From NCBI GenBank assembly GCA_021163265.1, contig JAGGXC010000015.1:1-48212 (forward strand): a stretch of 48,212 nucleotides of DNA, given 5' to 3'. A model generated the notes under the pieces. It searched no databases. It was given only the letters and a program-made list of their open reading frames with translations, and was not told the origin of the DNA. The position numbers and the translations under genes are program-made. The DNA is from a bacterium (GTDB lineage Bacteria; Patescibacteriota; Minisyncoccia; Minisyncoccales; JAGGXC01). This document shows, in pieces, positions 16,589-26,500 of the stretch; within the stretch, counting starts at the first letter, position 1; every line of letters begins with the position of its first letter.

Positions 16589-19500
16589 ATGAATCCAAAG
16601 AACTCTTTTTTAACTCTTTCTTTCAAAAAGATTGAGACATTATTACTGCTTGTCGTTGCAGGAATCTTTGTTTTTGCAATACAGGCCAACAGCGAGTATA
16701 GGATGATAAGTCCTGATATAGAACTTCAGACTATTTCTTATCCTCAAAAGATCTCTGTCTCTTTGAAAGAAAACAGCAAGGAGACAATTGAAGGAGAGGC
16801 AGAAATTACAGATCCTTATTTAATTCGTTTTTCTGGCAATGAGTTTTTAGAAAGGAATATATCTTTTCAAACAGGCTTCAATGGTTTGGATATATCAATA
16901 GAAACAGATAAACCGCTATTCAAAAAAGAAAATTTTTATCAGAGACAGTCTTTTTCTGAAAAGTTTAGAAAGTTTGTTGGAGGTAAAACACTTCCTCAAT
17001 TTCGATTAATAAAAAGCATTACTTCAAGAGAAGATGGCTTTGGAGAAATTATTCATTTCGCCGGTCTCGATTTTAATATCTCTTATGTGAGAGAAGAAAA
17101 ATTAAAAGAGAAAGATATAAAACAGATTGTTTCTCTAAAAAACAAAACTTCCGAACCCTTGCTTGTTTCTCTTGTTTTTAAAAACAAGATAAAAGCAGAT
17201 AAAGTATATTGGGGAGGTAGACGTCATTTTTTTTCTCCTCTGCCAGAAAAAGTCTCTCCGTTTTCATTGGTTGAATTTTATGGAGATGACAAAACTCATA
17301 CTATTGGCTATGATATTTCAGATATTTCTTCCAGCAAACATCCTCAAATGTGGATTCAAAGAGAGGGTTCAGATAATCTTTTAATACTTTCGGTCGATAT
17401 TTATCTTCCTCCTCAATCGTCAGATCAATTCTCTGGTGTTTACAAACTTACTGCTCTTCCTTTAGCGGCTGACGAAGATTCAGGATTTGTTGTAGAAAGA
17501 GGTGCTACTTGGAACAGTTATTACAATCCAATGACAAAAAAATTTATATATAAAGTAACCACATCTCCTTTAAATTACAGAGATAAAAAAGGAGAGTGGA
17601 AACCTATTAATCTTTCAATCAAAGAATTGGAATCGCCGTATTGTTTTGGCGTTTCTTGTTATAATTACGGGCTGGAAGAAAATTACTTCAAAACATATTT
17701 CAATGCCAAAGGAGAAGTTCTTTCTTTCAACCCCGACGGTTATTGGATGAAAACAACAATTGTGGATCTGGATATATACGATCCTTTAATAAAAGGATTT
17801 TATTCTATATCGAAAGGCACTTTCAATTTTTCTCCTCGTATTTCAAAATCCCATTTTAGTTATCCTGGCATTTATAAATCTTTGGAAGGCAAAAGTCACC
17901 GTCTGAATTACGACATTAATTCTTCTTCTGTTATTGAGGAATACATTATAGAAACAAGAGATTCTCTTCCTTCTTTTGAAGAATTTTCAGAAGAGCAGAT
18001 TAATAATATGTATCTTGGCGTAGTTTCTGCTTTTGAAATAGATGATAGTCTTCAAATAGAATTAGTTTATAAACATAGAAGCAAAGAAATCTGGAATAGA
18101 AACTTGGGTGAGCGTAGAGATATAGAATCTATTAATTTTTATTCGCAAGATGGCAATCTTCAGTTTAGAATCGAAGAAGCCTTTGCTACTGACGAAAATG
18201 GAGAGCGTATACCTGTTTCTTATATGATTGATTACAATAAAGGAAAATATATTATTCGCAAAATGGTTCCTTTATCCTGGCTTCTTGATTCAAAGAGAGC
18301 TTATCCAATAGTTATTGATCCAACAGCAAGTTATTATGCTGGTTCTGGTGATGGATATGTTGCGCATTCAGCTTCTACTTGGAGTGCTGTTCATGATGCT
18401 GGCACAGGTACTCAAGCAAATTCTACAGCTTCAAGTTATAACGATGGTTTATCAGTGGGGTATAACGGAATCAATCGTACTTATAATATAGCTCGTTCTT
18501 TTTTTCCTTTTGATACTTCTGGTCTTCCTGATGATTCTGTAGTGGTTTCCGCTTCTTTATATGTTTATGGAAGATATAGCGAAATTCCGGTTCCTCCCGG
18601 TTCCGACGTTTCTGCTCAAAAAGGTACACAAGGAACTAGTTTAACTACTGATGACTATGATGCTTTTTCTGGATCAACTTATGGAACAACGAGTTGGAGT
18701 AATGACGGTTACAATACAATTAGCTTTAATTCTACTGGTAGATCCGATATTAATAAAACCGGTACTACTTATATTTGTTGTCGTGAGTACTCACATGATT
18801 ATTTAAATGTATCGCCAGGGTCCCATATTTATCACAATGGCGTTTGTTATTCAGAATACACAGGGACTAGTAATGATCCTTATCTATATATAACCTATGA
18901 CAATCCACCTCAGGTAGGTACAATCACTCTCAATGGAGGCAACCCCATTACTTTAATTGAAAATTCAACTACTTCAGTAGTAGCGACCGCTACTGTGTCA
19001 GACGCTGATGGGTATTCAGATATTGGGAAGTATGGCGGTAAGTTATATCGTTCAGGTGTAGGATCAAGCTGTTCTTGGAATGATAATAATTGTTATAAGG
19101 GTTCTTGTTCTTTAAGTTCTTGTGCAGGAACAAGTTGTATTTTGACTTGCAATTTTAAGCTTTGGTTTCATGCTGATCCTACTGATTCCGGAACCTGGGC
19201 ATCTGAGTGGTGGGAAGTAAAATTAGATGTACTGGATAGTTATAATATTGAAGATTCAGGCACTACCTCCCAGGAACTTAATTCTCTGCAGGCATTAAGC
19301 GTTTCGCCATCGAGCTTCGATTATGGCACTCTTAATCCCGGAGAAAATACAGGTACTTTAAACCAGACTACCACTATTACTAATACAGGCAATATTGCCA
19401 TAGATGCTTATATTTACGGTACAGATTTAACAAGCGGTTCAGATAATATTCCTATAAGCTATCAAGAATATTCCACTTCTTCAGGAGTAAGTTATGGGTC

Positions 19501-19672
19501 TGGTGTTGATGCTACTAGTTCTTCAAGTAACCTGGTTGAACTTGATCTTTCCAAACCCACTTCCCATCCTTCTAATTCAACTGATGATGTTTATTGGGGA
19601 TTAGAGATTCCTATACCTCAGCCCGCAGGAAATTATTCAGGAACTATTACTTTTTCGGCTACAAATGATTGA
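16589..19672 (+). CDS. Large secreted multidomain surface protein
   Basis: This 1027-residue protein starts at ATG 16589; an upstream in-frame ATG at 16379 would add 70 residues read out of frame through the previous gene. A signal anchor lies at about residues 17-36. Residues 40-570 are beta-rich, including an ERGATWNSYYNP...LNYRDKKGEWKPINLS stretch typical of RHS/DNRLRE-bearing extracellular proteins. A region resembling a DNRLRE domain (IDPTASYYAGSGDGYVAHSA onward) covers about 575-765, and a C-terminal module of about 255 residues (from VGTITLNGG) recurs in the next gene. That module has a cysteine cluster. There is no C-terminal anchor. It is probably a cell-surface or released adhesin; no enzyme signature was found. 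Confidence 0.72.
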   Translation: MNPKNSFLTLSFKKIETLLLLVVAGIFVFAIQANSEYRMISPDIELQTISYPQKISVSLKENSKETIEGEAEITDPYLIRFSGNEFLERNISFQTGFNGLDISIETDKPLFKKENFYQRQSFSEKFRKFVGGKTLPQFRLIKSITSREDGFGEIIHFAGLDFNISYVREEKLKEKDIKQIVSLKNKTSEPLLVSLVFKNKIKADKVYWGGRRHFFSPLPEKVSPFSLVEFYGDDKTHTIGYDISDISSSKHPQMWIQREGSDNLLILSVDIYLPPQSSDQFSGVYKLTALPLAADEDSGFVVERGATWNSYYNPMTKKFIYKVTTSPLNYRDKKGEWKPINLSIKELESPYCFGVSCYNYGLEENYFKTYFNAKGEVLSFNPDGYWMKTTIVDLDIYDPLIKGFYSISKGTFNFSPRISKSHFSYPGIYKSLEGKSHRLNYDINSSSVIEEYIIETRDSLPSFEEFSEEQINNMYLGVVSAFEIDDSLQIELVYKHRSKEIWNRNLGERRDIESINFYSQDGNLQFRIEEAFATDENGERIPVSYMIDYNKGKYIIRKMVPLSWLLDSKRAYPIVIDPTASYYAGSGDGYVAHSASTWSAVHDAGTGTQANSTASSYNDGLSVGYNGINRTYNIARSFFPFDTSGLPDDSVVVSASLYVYGRYSEIPVPPGSDVSAQKGTQGTSLTTDDYDAFSGSTYGTTSWSNDGYNTISFNSTGRSDINKTGTTYICCREYSHDYLNVSPGSHIYHNGVCYSEYTGTSNDPYLYITYDNPPQVGTITLNGGNPITLIENSTTSVVATATVSDADGYSDIGKYGGKLYRSGVGSSCSWNDNNCYKGSCSLSSCAGTSCILTCNFKLWFHADPTDSGTWASEWWEVKLDVLDSYNIEDSGTTSQELNSLQALSVSPSSFDYGTLNPGENTGTLNQTTTITNTGNIAIDAYIYGTDLTSGSDNIPISYQEYSTSSGVSYGSGVDATSSSSNLVELDLSKPTSHPSNSTDDVYWGLEIPIPQPAGNYSGTITFSATND

Positions 19673-19717
19673 GGAGTTTTCCACAATATATTATATTCTG
19701 CAGAAATTCAAAAAATA

Positions 19718-19726
19718 TGTTATAAT
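19718..19726 (+). promoter_or_regulatory. Extended -10 promoter element
   Basis: TG-T-TATAAT (19718-19726) is a perfect extended -10 element, with a poor -35. The predicted start is near 19733, giving a leader of about 53 bases for the gene at 19786. The element is flanked by two copies of CTGCAGAAATT (19698-19708 and 19775-19785), the second touching the start codon. Confidence 0.5.
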
Positions 19727-19785
19727 AAATAAAAATATTAATTTAATATAGGAAATAAACTAATAACACAGAAACTGCAGAAATT

Positions 19786-20694
19786 ATGTCTCCTCAAACA
19801 AAAATTTCTCTTTCTTGGTTGGTGGTATTTTTGATGTATGGTGTAATAGCTATAGGGGCTACAATTATTTTGAAAGATGTGTTAGCAGATACAATTCAGT
19901 CATCTGTTACTGTAGGTAATGAACCTCCTACAGTAGGAACAGTAATTCTGAATGGAGGTAATGATATTGTACTTGCAGAAAACACTACTGTTACCGTGAT
20001 AGGCACTACTACCGTAACTGACGGTAATGGTTATAACGATATTACAGCAGTTACTTCTACGCTTTATCTTAACAATACCACCTGTTCTAGCGGTCTGGCT
20101 GATCCCAATTGGTGTTATTATATAAGCAGTTGTGCTACAAGTAACTGTTCAGGAAGCAGTTGTGATGTAACCTGTTCAGCAAATGTATGGTTTATTGCAG
20201 AACCTACATCGCCAACCACTTCTTATCCATCCGCTGATTGGCAGATGGATATTACCGTAGTAGACAGCGGTAACAACACTGATACCGGAACAACAAGTCA
20301 AGAATTATTGACTCTTTATGCTTTGGATGTAGATGGTTCGATTAGTTATGGAACTATTTATCCTGGAGGGACAAGCACAGAGCAGTTAACTCATGCCACT
20401 AATACTGGGAATTATCAAATAGATGTAGCGCTATCAGGTGTAGATATGGATGATGGATCGGGACATACGATTGCCGTGGGTCAGCAGAAATATTCGAGTT
20501 CTTCGAATATGGGAGATTGGGTAGGTACTGCGTTAACTACCACAGCTTCTCCATATAATCTTGATTTACCGAAACCAACTGCTACTACTTCAAACAGCTA
20601 CGATGATCTTTACTGGATGATTAAGATTCCTGATCCCCAATACCCTGGTACTTACACTGGAACTAATACAATAAGCGCTATAGACGCAATATAA
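19786..20694 (+). CDS. Secreted protein, paralogue of the C-terminal module of the large surface protein
   Basis: This 302-residue protein has an N-terminal signal/anchor helix (about residues 10-32). The rest aligns with the last 255 residues of the large protein upstream. Shared landmarks in order are PPxVGTxxLNGGN, a cysteine cluster, a SGTTSQEL segment, a YGTxxPG element, a TNTGN strand, a DLxKPT segment with DDxYW, and a final IPxPQxxGxYxGT strand. It may be a free-standing version of that module, for instance a repeating surface subunit capped by the large protein. It has its own extended -10 promoter and is followed 13 bases later by the next gene. Its function is unknown. Confidence 0.7.
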   Translation: MSPQTKISLSWLVVFLMYGVIAIGATIILKDVLADTIQSSVTVGNEPPTVGTVILNGGNDIVLAENTTVTVIGTTTVTDGNGYNDITAVTSTLYLNNTTCSSGLADPNWCYYISSCATSNCSGSSCDVTCSANVWFIAEPTSPTTSYPSADWQMDITVVDSGNNTDTGTTSQELLTLYALDVDGSISYGTIYPGGTSTEQLTHATNTGNYQIDVALSGVDMDDGSGHTIAVGQQKYSSSSNMGDWVGTALTTTASPYNLDLPKPTATTSNSYDDLYWMIKIPDPQYPGTYTGTNTISAIDAI

Positions 20695-20707
20695 ATTGTA
20701 AAGAGAA

Positions 20708-21628
20708 ATGAAGAAAACTCTTCTAATTATTTCGATCTTGCTTTTTTGTCTGTTTGGCTTTGTTAATTGGAGCAATGCGGGATTTGGTATTACTCCTCCT
20801 GATATTATTAATGAACATCTTGTTCCAGGTTCTTCTTTTGAAGAAACTATTTATTTAACAAGAGGAGATCCTGATGAGGAATTGACTGCCCAAGTTATTA
20901 TCAACGATTCTCCGATAAAGGATTGGATAACCATTGAGAAAGGCGAAAGATTTCCTTTGCCTAAAGGTAAGAAAATCGTTCCGATGAAAGTGTTGATTAA
21001 TGTTCCTTCAGGTGCTGAGTACGGTAAATATAAAGGAACAATCACAATAAAAGCTGTTCCCTCAAAAAACAAAGGAGGGCAGGTTTCTACTATTTTAGCA
21101 GGAACGGTAGATATTGAACTTCTAGTTACTCAGGAAACCTTTTCAGATTTTAAAGTTAAAATCATAAGTATTCCTTCGGAAATCGAACAGAACAGTCCAT
21201 TAGTTATTTCGATCAAATTAGAGAATTTAGGTAATCAGAAAACCAGACCTTCAAAAGTCCATTTAGATATATATGATCTTTATCATAAAAAAATCTTAAA
21301 ATCTGAAGATGTCTATCAATTCAAAGGATGGGTTGAACCTTTTCAAACTGGAATTGTTGAAGCTCAATCTTTGCTTGATTTAGATTTAGGAGAGTATTGG
21401 GCAGATATTTCAGTTTATAAGGGAGAAGAAAAAGTAGATTTTGCCAAGGTGTATTTCAAAATAGTTCCTCAAGGATCAAAACCTGTTTCTAAAATGCGGA
21501 GGTCGTTGTTTTCGTATTTCCCTCCTACTTTAGTTGAATTTATTTCTTTATTGATAGTCTTGATCATTGGTATAATAATTGCTTTGCTTCTAAGAAAAAA
21601 GCCAAGAAAAAGGAAAAGAAAGATCTAA
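20708..21628 (+). CDS. Membrane-anchored extracellular protein, DUF916/NEW3-like beta domains
   Basis: This 306-residue protein has a signal peptide (about residues 1-25), two Ig-like beta domains outside the membrane, a C-terminal transmembrane helix (about 272-294) and a strongly basic cytoplasmic tail (KKPRKRKRKI). The first domain starts FGITPPDIINEHLVPGSSF and holds EYGKYKGTITIKA, the pattern of DUF916-type and alpha-galactosidase NEW3-type domains. In Gram-positive bacteria, DUF916 proteins bind WxL surface proteins and peptidoglycan and are encoded beside them. By analogy it could hold the secreted neighbours at the cell surface. That partnership is inference, and family membership is by pattern only. 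Confidence 0.68.
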   Translation: MKKTLLIISILLFCLFGFVNWSNAGFGITPPDIINEHLVPGSSFEETIYLTRGDPDEELTAQVIINDSPIKDWITIEKGERFPLPKGKKIVPMKVLINVPSGAEYGKYKGTITIKAVPSKNKGGQVSTILAGTVDIELLVTQETFSDFKVKIISIPSEIEQNSPLVISIKLENLGNQKTRPSKVHLDIYDLYHKKILKSEDVYQFKGWVEPFQTGIVEAQSLLDLDLGEYWADISVYKGEEKVDFAKVYFKIVPQGSKPVSKMRRSLFSYFPPTLVEFISLLIVLIIGIIIALLLRKKPRKRKRKI

Positions 21629-21662
21629 AATCGAGGGAAGACCTTTTTAAAAAATATTTTAC

Positions 21663-23276
21663 GTGAATGCAGATATTAAAATTCCTCAGATTGTATTAAA
21701 ATCTGTTTTCTCCTTCCTTTTTTTAGGAGTAACTTTAATATTGCTCTTTTCTTTTTTTTCTGAAACTCTAAGGGTACCCAATTTTTTGAAGCAAGTTTTG
21801 GCTTTAACTATAACTCCCTCTGTTACTACTGTTTCTTTACCTCCTCCTCAAAACCTTTCAGTTACTGCTGTAAGTTCTTCTCAGATTGATTTAACTTGGG
21901 ATTTGGTTGCTGGAGCAAGTTATTATAATATCTACAGAGATAATAATCTTGTCGCATCTTCTACAGTTTCTTCTTATTCTGATACGGGTCTGTCTCCTTC
22001 TACTACTTATACATACAATGTTTCTGCCGTGGATGTTTCAGGTATGGAATCACCCAAAAGTTCTTCTGTTTCAGCCACCACCTTATCAGCTCCTGCACCT
22101 CCTCCTTCAGAAGAAGGAGGAGGTGCTCTTCCACTTATTCCTCCAACCCCTGAGGTTTCTGAAAAGTCTATAGTGATTAATAAAGGAGCAACGTGGACAA
22201 ATTCTCGAGAGGTTTCCTTGACAATTTCGGCTAAACAGGCATATCAAATGGCAATTAGCAATAGTATTGATTTCCCGGGTGGGATTTGGGAGGATTACAC
22301 TACTTCAAAGAAATGGATACTAACTGAAGGTGATGGCAAAAAAACTGTTTATGCTAAATTCAGAAGTTTTTCGGGAGGCGTCTCTGAGATAGTGTCGGAT
22401 TCCATTATTTTAGATACTATGCCTCCCGCTAATATCCTAAATTTAGAAGCAATTCCTGGCAACCAGCAGATTCTTCTTAAATGGGAAGCGCCTCCTGATA
22501 AAGATTTCGCTGGAGTAAGAATAATGGGATCTTTAGAATTCTTTCCTGCTAATCCTTGGGATGGAATTTTAGTATATCAAGGATCAAAAACATCATTTCT
22601 TGCTGTAGGACTTACTAATGGAAAAAGATATTATTATACTGTCTTCTCTTACGATAAAGCAGGAAATTTTTCATCTGGAGCAATAGTTTCAGCAGTTCCT
22701 TTAAAGGAAGAGATTCCTCCAATTACTCCTGTTCCTCCAATTATTCCTTCCACTCCAATTCCTTCCCCTTTTCCTCCTACTTCTGTGGCACCTATACCGT
22801 CCGGGATTGAGGAACTGGAACTCTCTGATTTTGACTTCTGGCAAGAGGGTAAGAAAATTATTCCTCAACACAACAAAGTTGTTATCAGAAACGACCTTTT
22901 ACTAACTATTTCTATTGATTACGAGAAAGTGCCAGAAGTTTTGAAGACTATAATGATTACTTTAAGAAAAGAAGATAAATCTTTCTCTTTTCTCTTGAGA
23001 TTGAATAAACAGTCCACTCGTTATGAGGCGACAATTGTACCTCCAAACAAAACCGGCGAGATGCCATTTATAATTGAAGTTCTTGATTATAGAAATCAGA
23101 GTTTTAAGAAAATTTCTGGTTCTTTTGAATTAATAGCTCCAAAAGAAGAGATCAAAAAATATAAAAAAATAGATCTTTCGTTTTTAGTTTGGTTGGTGGT
23201 TCTTCTAATCATTTTAGTTTTGCTTACATACTATATATGGAAAAAATATATATCTTCAGGAAACTTTACTCTTTAA
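21663..23276 (+). CDS. Membrane-anchored fibronectin type III repeat protein
   Basis: This 537-residue protein starts at GTG 21663. An N-terminal signal/anchor helix lies at about 10-33. A fibronectin type III domain covers about 56-143 (PPPQNLSVTAVSSSQIDLTW, ending YTYNVSAVDVSG). A proline/glycine linker follows, then an Ig-like domain (about 172-250), a second FN3 (about 255-345, ILLKWEAPPDKDFAGVRI), a long proline-rich linker (about 350-385) and another beta domain. A C-terminal transmembrane helix lies at about 504-527. It is the last gene of the surface locus and shares with its upstream neighbour a C-terminal membrane anchor. It is probably an envelope-spanning spacer or adhesin. Confidence 0.72.
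   Translation: MNADIKIPQIVLKSVFSFLFLGVTLILLFSFFSETLRVPNFLKQVLALTITPSVTTVSLPPPQNLSVTAVSSSQIDLTWDLVAGASYYNIYRDNNLVASSTVSSYSDTGLSPSTTYTYNVSAVDVSGMESPKSSSVSATTLSAPAPPPSEEGGGALPLIPPTPEVSEKSIVINKGATWTNSREVSLTISAKQAYQMAISNSIDFPGGIWEDYTTSKKWILTEGDGKKTVYAKFRSFSGGVSEIVSDSIILDTMPPANILNLEAIPGNQQILLKWEAPPDKDFAGVRIMGSLEFFPANPWDGILVYQGSKTSFLAVGLTNGKRYYYTVFSYDKAGNFSSGAIVSAVPLKEEIPPITPVPPIIPSTPIPSPFPPTSVAPIPSGIEELELSDFDFWQEGKKIIPQHNKVVIRNDLLLTISIDYEKVPEVLKTIMITLRKEDKSFSFLLRLNKQSTRYEATIVPPNKTGEMPFIIEVLDYRNQSFKKISGSFELIAPKEEIKKYKKIDLSFLVWLVVLLIILVLLTYYIWKKYISSGNFTL
22095..22126 (+). repeat. Perfect 14-base inverted repeat inside the FN3 gene
   Basis: GCACCTCCTCCTTC (22095-22108) and its exact complement GAAGGAGGAGGTGC (22113-22126) are separated by AGAA. 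It encodes the Pro-rich to Gly-rich turn of the linker. It is GC-rich compared with its surroundings, and no T-run follows. Confidence 0.85.
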
Positions 23277-23282
23277 TAAAGG

Positions 23283-23311
23283 TTGACAAATTTTTTAAAA
23301 AATAATAATAT
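23283..23311 (+). promoter_or_regulatory. Candidate promoter of the rpoBC leader
   Basis: A perfect TTGACA (23283-23288) lies 17 bases before TAATAT (23306-23311). Transcription would start near 23318, giving a leader of about 180 bases before rpoB that contains two hairpins. The 224-base gap between 23277 and 23500 otherwise holds no gene. Confidence 0.55.
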
Positions 23312-23355
23312 TTATATTAGTGCAAGAAATTCGAGAAAGGATATTACTTCTAAAA

Positions 23356-23383
23356 CATCCAAAAAGAAAGAATTTTTTGGATG
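23356..23383 (+). promoter_or_regulatory. Hairpin 1 in the rpoB leader
   Basis: A perfect 10-base stem (CATCCAAAAA at 23356-23365, TTTTTGGATG at 23374-23383) has an 8-base loop. It is not followed by a T-run. It lies inside the predicted rpoB leader RNA. Confidence 0.5.
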
Positions 23384-23429
23384 CGTGCTTTTATCTTGAA
23401 TTTTATTTTTTAAAAAATTAAAATATACT

Positions 23430-23463
23430 TACCCTAAATTAATATGCTGAGTTAGGGTATTTT
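23430..23463 (+). terminator. Terminator-like hairpin 2 in the rpoB leader (possible attenuator)
   Basis: TACCCTAA (23430-23437) pairs with TTAGGGTA (23452-23459) around a 14-base loop, and the stem is followed at once by ATTTTCT. It sits 38 bases before the rpoB start. It could terminate transcription early, as an attenuator, or simply stop upstream read-through. No ligand-binding riboswitch pattern was recognised. Confidence 0.45.
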
Positions 23464-23500
23464 CTCTATTGTTTTTGTTTTTTAAATCGTTAAAACTATT

Positions 23501-26500
23501 ATGGAGAAAATAAAATTTAAGAATTTCTCAAAAGCAAAAGTCCGTTTAGATCTCCCGTATTTACTTGCTATACAAAAGGATAGCTGGAAATGGTTTTTAG
23601 AAAAAGGATTAAAAGAGCTTTTTGTTGAAGTATCTCCTATAAGAGATTTTACGGGGAAAGAATTGGAATTGTGGTTTTTAGACTACAAGCTTGGGAAGCC
23701 AAAGTATAAATCAGATATAGAAGCAAAGCTTAATAATGATTCTTATGAGGCTCCCCTGAGAGCAAAGGTAAAGCTTGTAAACTTAAAAACAAAAGAAGAA
23801 AAAACTCAGGAAGTATTTTTGAGCGACTTCCCTCTTTTAACCGAAAGAGGAACTTTTATTGTTAATGGAGTGGAGAGGATAGTTATTTCTCAACTTATTC
23901 GCTCTCCTGGTGCTTTTTTTGTTCTTTCGGGAACAAAAGAGGATAAAAAATTATTTGGTGCCAAGATTATTCCTAATAGAGGGAGTTGGTTAGAATTTGA
24001 TACCGAGCATTCAGGAGTGATTTCAGTAAAAATAGACAGGAAACGAAAAATTCCTGCCACTGCTCTTCTGAGAGCTTTTGGAATAGAAGAGGATAAAAAA
24101 ATCAAAGAGCTATTTGAAGATGTAGATAAAGGAGAGAAAAAGTTTATTGAGGAAACTTTACGTCAAGATTTTACTCATAATAGAGAAGAAGCTTTAGTTG
24201 AAATTTATAAACATCTGCGACCTGGAGATATGGCTATGCCTGATACAGCAAGAGAGTTGCTGGAGAATATGTTTTTTAATTTTGATAGATATGACTTATC
24301 GAAGGTAGGAAGATGGAAGATGAGACAAAGGATTCCTGAGTTGCAAAAAGACAAAGATAAAAGCATTGGTATTAAAGATAGAACTCTTAAAGTGGAAGAT
24401 ATAGTTGCGGTGATGCGAGAGATTATCCGTTTAAATAACGATCCTCAAGCAAAACCTGATCAGATAGATCATTTAGGTAACAGGAGAGTCAGAACATTAG
24501 GTGAATTTTTGCAAAATCGGCTAAGGGTAGGAATAATGAGGATGGAGAGGATTATTCAGAACAAAATGTCTACTTTGGACACTCGCACACTTACTCCTAT
24601 TCAGCTTATAAATCCTCGTCCTTTTATGGCGGTAGTTAAAGAATTTTTTAGTTCCTCTCAGTTTTCTCAATTTATGGATAACGAGAATCCATTGGCTGAG
24701 TTGGAACATAAAAGAAGGTTATCTGCTACAGGTCCCGGAGGCTTGACAAGAGAGAGGGCCGGATTTGAGGTAAGAGATGTTCAGCCTTCTCATTATGGAA
24801 GAATTTGTCCTATTCAAACCCCTGAAGGACCAAATATTGGTTTGGTAAACCATTTGGCTGGTTATGCTCGGATTAATTCTTTTGGATTTATAGAAACACC
24901 ATATTTTAAAGTAAAGGATGGTAAGGTTACTTCTGAAATTCACTATCTTTTAGCTTTTGAAGAAGAAAAATATAATATTGCTCACGGAGGAGTTCCAATT
25001 GATGATAATGGTCGAATTATACCCAAAAAGGTTGAGGCACGTCGGAGAGGAGAACCGGCCGTGGTGGAGAGAGAAAAAATTGATTTCATTGATGTTTCTC
25101 CTGAGCAACCAATTTCTATTGCTACTTCTCTTATTCCTTTTCTCCAAAACGATGATGCAAACCGAGCTTTAATGGGATCAAATATGCAGCGGCAAGCTGT
25201 TCCTTTGATTAATCCTCAAATGCCCTTAGTAATGACTGGAGTTGAGAGAAGAGTAGCTCTGGACTCTGGGCAAGAGCTTATAGCTAGTGAAGATGGTGTA
25301 GTAGAAGAAGTAGATGCTAATCATATTAAGATTAAAACAAAATCAGGCTCCTATAAGAATTATGAATTGAGGGTATTTATGCGAAGCAATCAATATACTT
25401 GTTTTCATCAGCGTCCAGTTGTAAAAAAGGGGCAGAAAGTCAAAAAAGGGGATATTCTAGCAGATGGAGGAGCTATTGATAAAGGACACCTTGCTTTAGG
25501 AAGTAATGTATTAGTTGCTTTCTTGCCTTTCTATGGTGAGAATTTTGAAGATGCTATAGTAATTTCTGACAGGTTAGTCAAAGAAGATGTTTATTCTTCT
25601 ATTCATATAGAGAACTTTAGTTGTGACGTAAGAGAAACAAAACTTGGCCCAGAGATTACTACCTATGATATTCCTAATGTAGGAGAAGAAAAACTAAAGG
25701 ATTTAGACGAAGAAGGTATTGTGAGGGTAGGAGCTGAGGTTGGACCAAATGATATCTTAGTAGGCAAGATTTCTCCAAAAGGAAAAGAAACACTTACAGC
25801 AGAGGAAAGGTTGCTGAGTGCAATCTTTGGTGAAAAAGCAAAAGATGTTAAGGATACCTCGCTTCGGATGGAACACGGAAAAAGAGGAAGAGTAGTAAGA
25901 GTAAAAGTTTTTGAAAGAGGTGAAGCCAATCTTGAACCAGGGGTTATTAAAAGGGTAGAAGTAGAAGTAGCTCAGCTAAGAAAAATTACTTCTGGTGATA
26001 AGCTGGCTGGACGTCATGGAAACAAAGGAGTAGTTTCCAAGGTGCTTCCTCCAGAAGAGATGCCTTTCTTGGAAGATGGTACTCCTGTTGATATCATTTT
26101 GAGTCCTTTGAGTGTTGTGTCAAGAATGAATTTGGGGCAGATTTTGGAAACCCATCTTGGGTGGGCAGCAAAGAAATTAGGATATCATGCTATTACTCCT
26201 GCTCTTACAGGAGCAACTGAAGTAGATATTAAAAAAGAATTAAGAGAGGCAGGTTTAGATGAAGACGGTAAAGTAGTTCTTTATGATGGTCAGACAGGAG
26301 AGCCTTATCCTGAAAAAATAACTGTTGGTTGGATCTATATGATGAAGCTTATTCATATGGTTGAAGACAAAGTTCATATGAGAGCAATTGGTCCTTATTC
26401 TTTAATTACTCAACAACCGTTGGGAGGTAAAGCTCAGTTCGGAGGACAAAGATTCGGAGAGATGGAGGTTTGGGCGCTTGAAGGTTATGGTGCTGCATAT

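Noticed and set aside
23318-23500. Known riboswitch in the rpoB leader
   Set aside because: Only two simple hairpins were seen; no conserved aptamer core was recognised.
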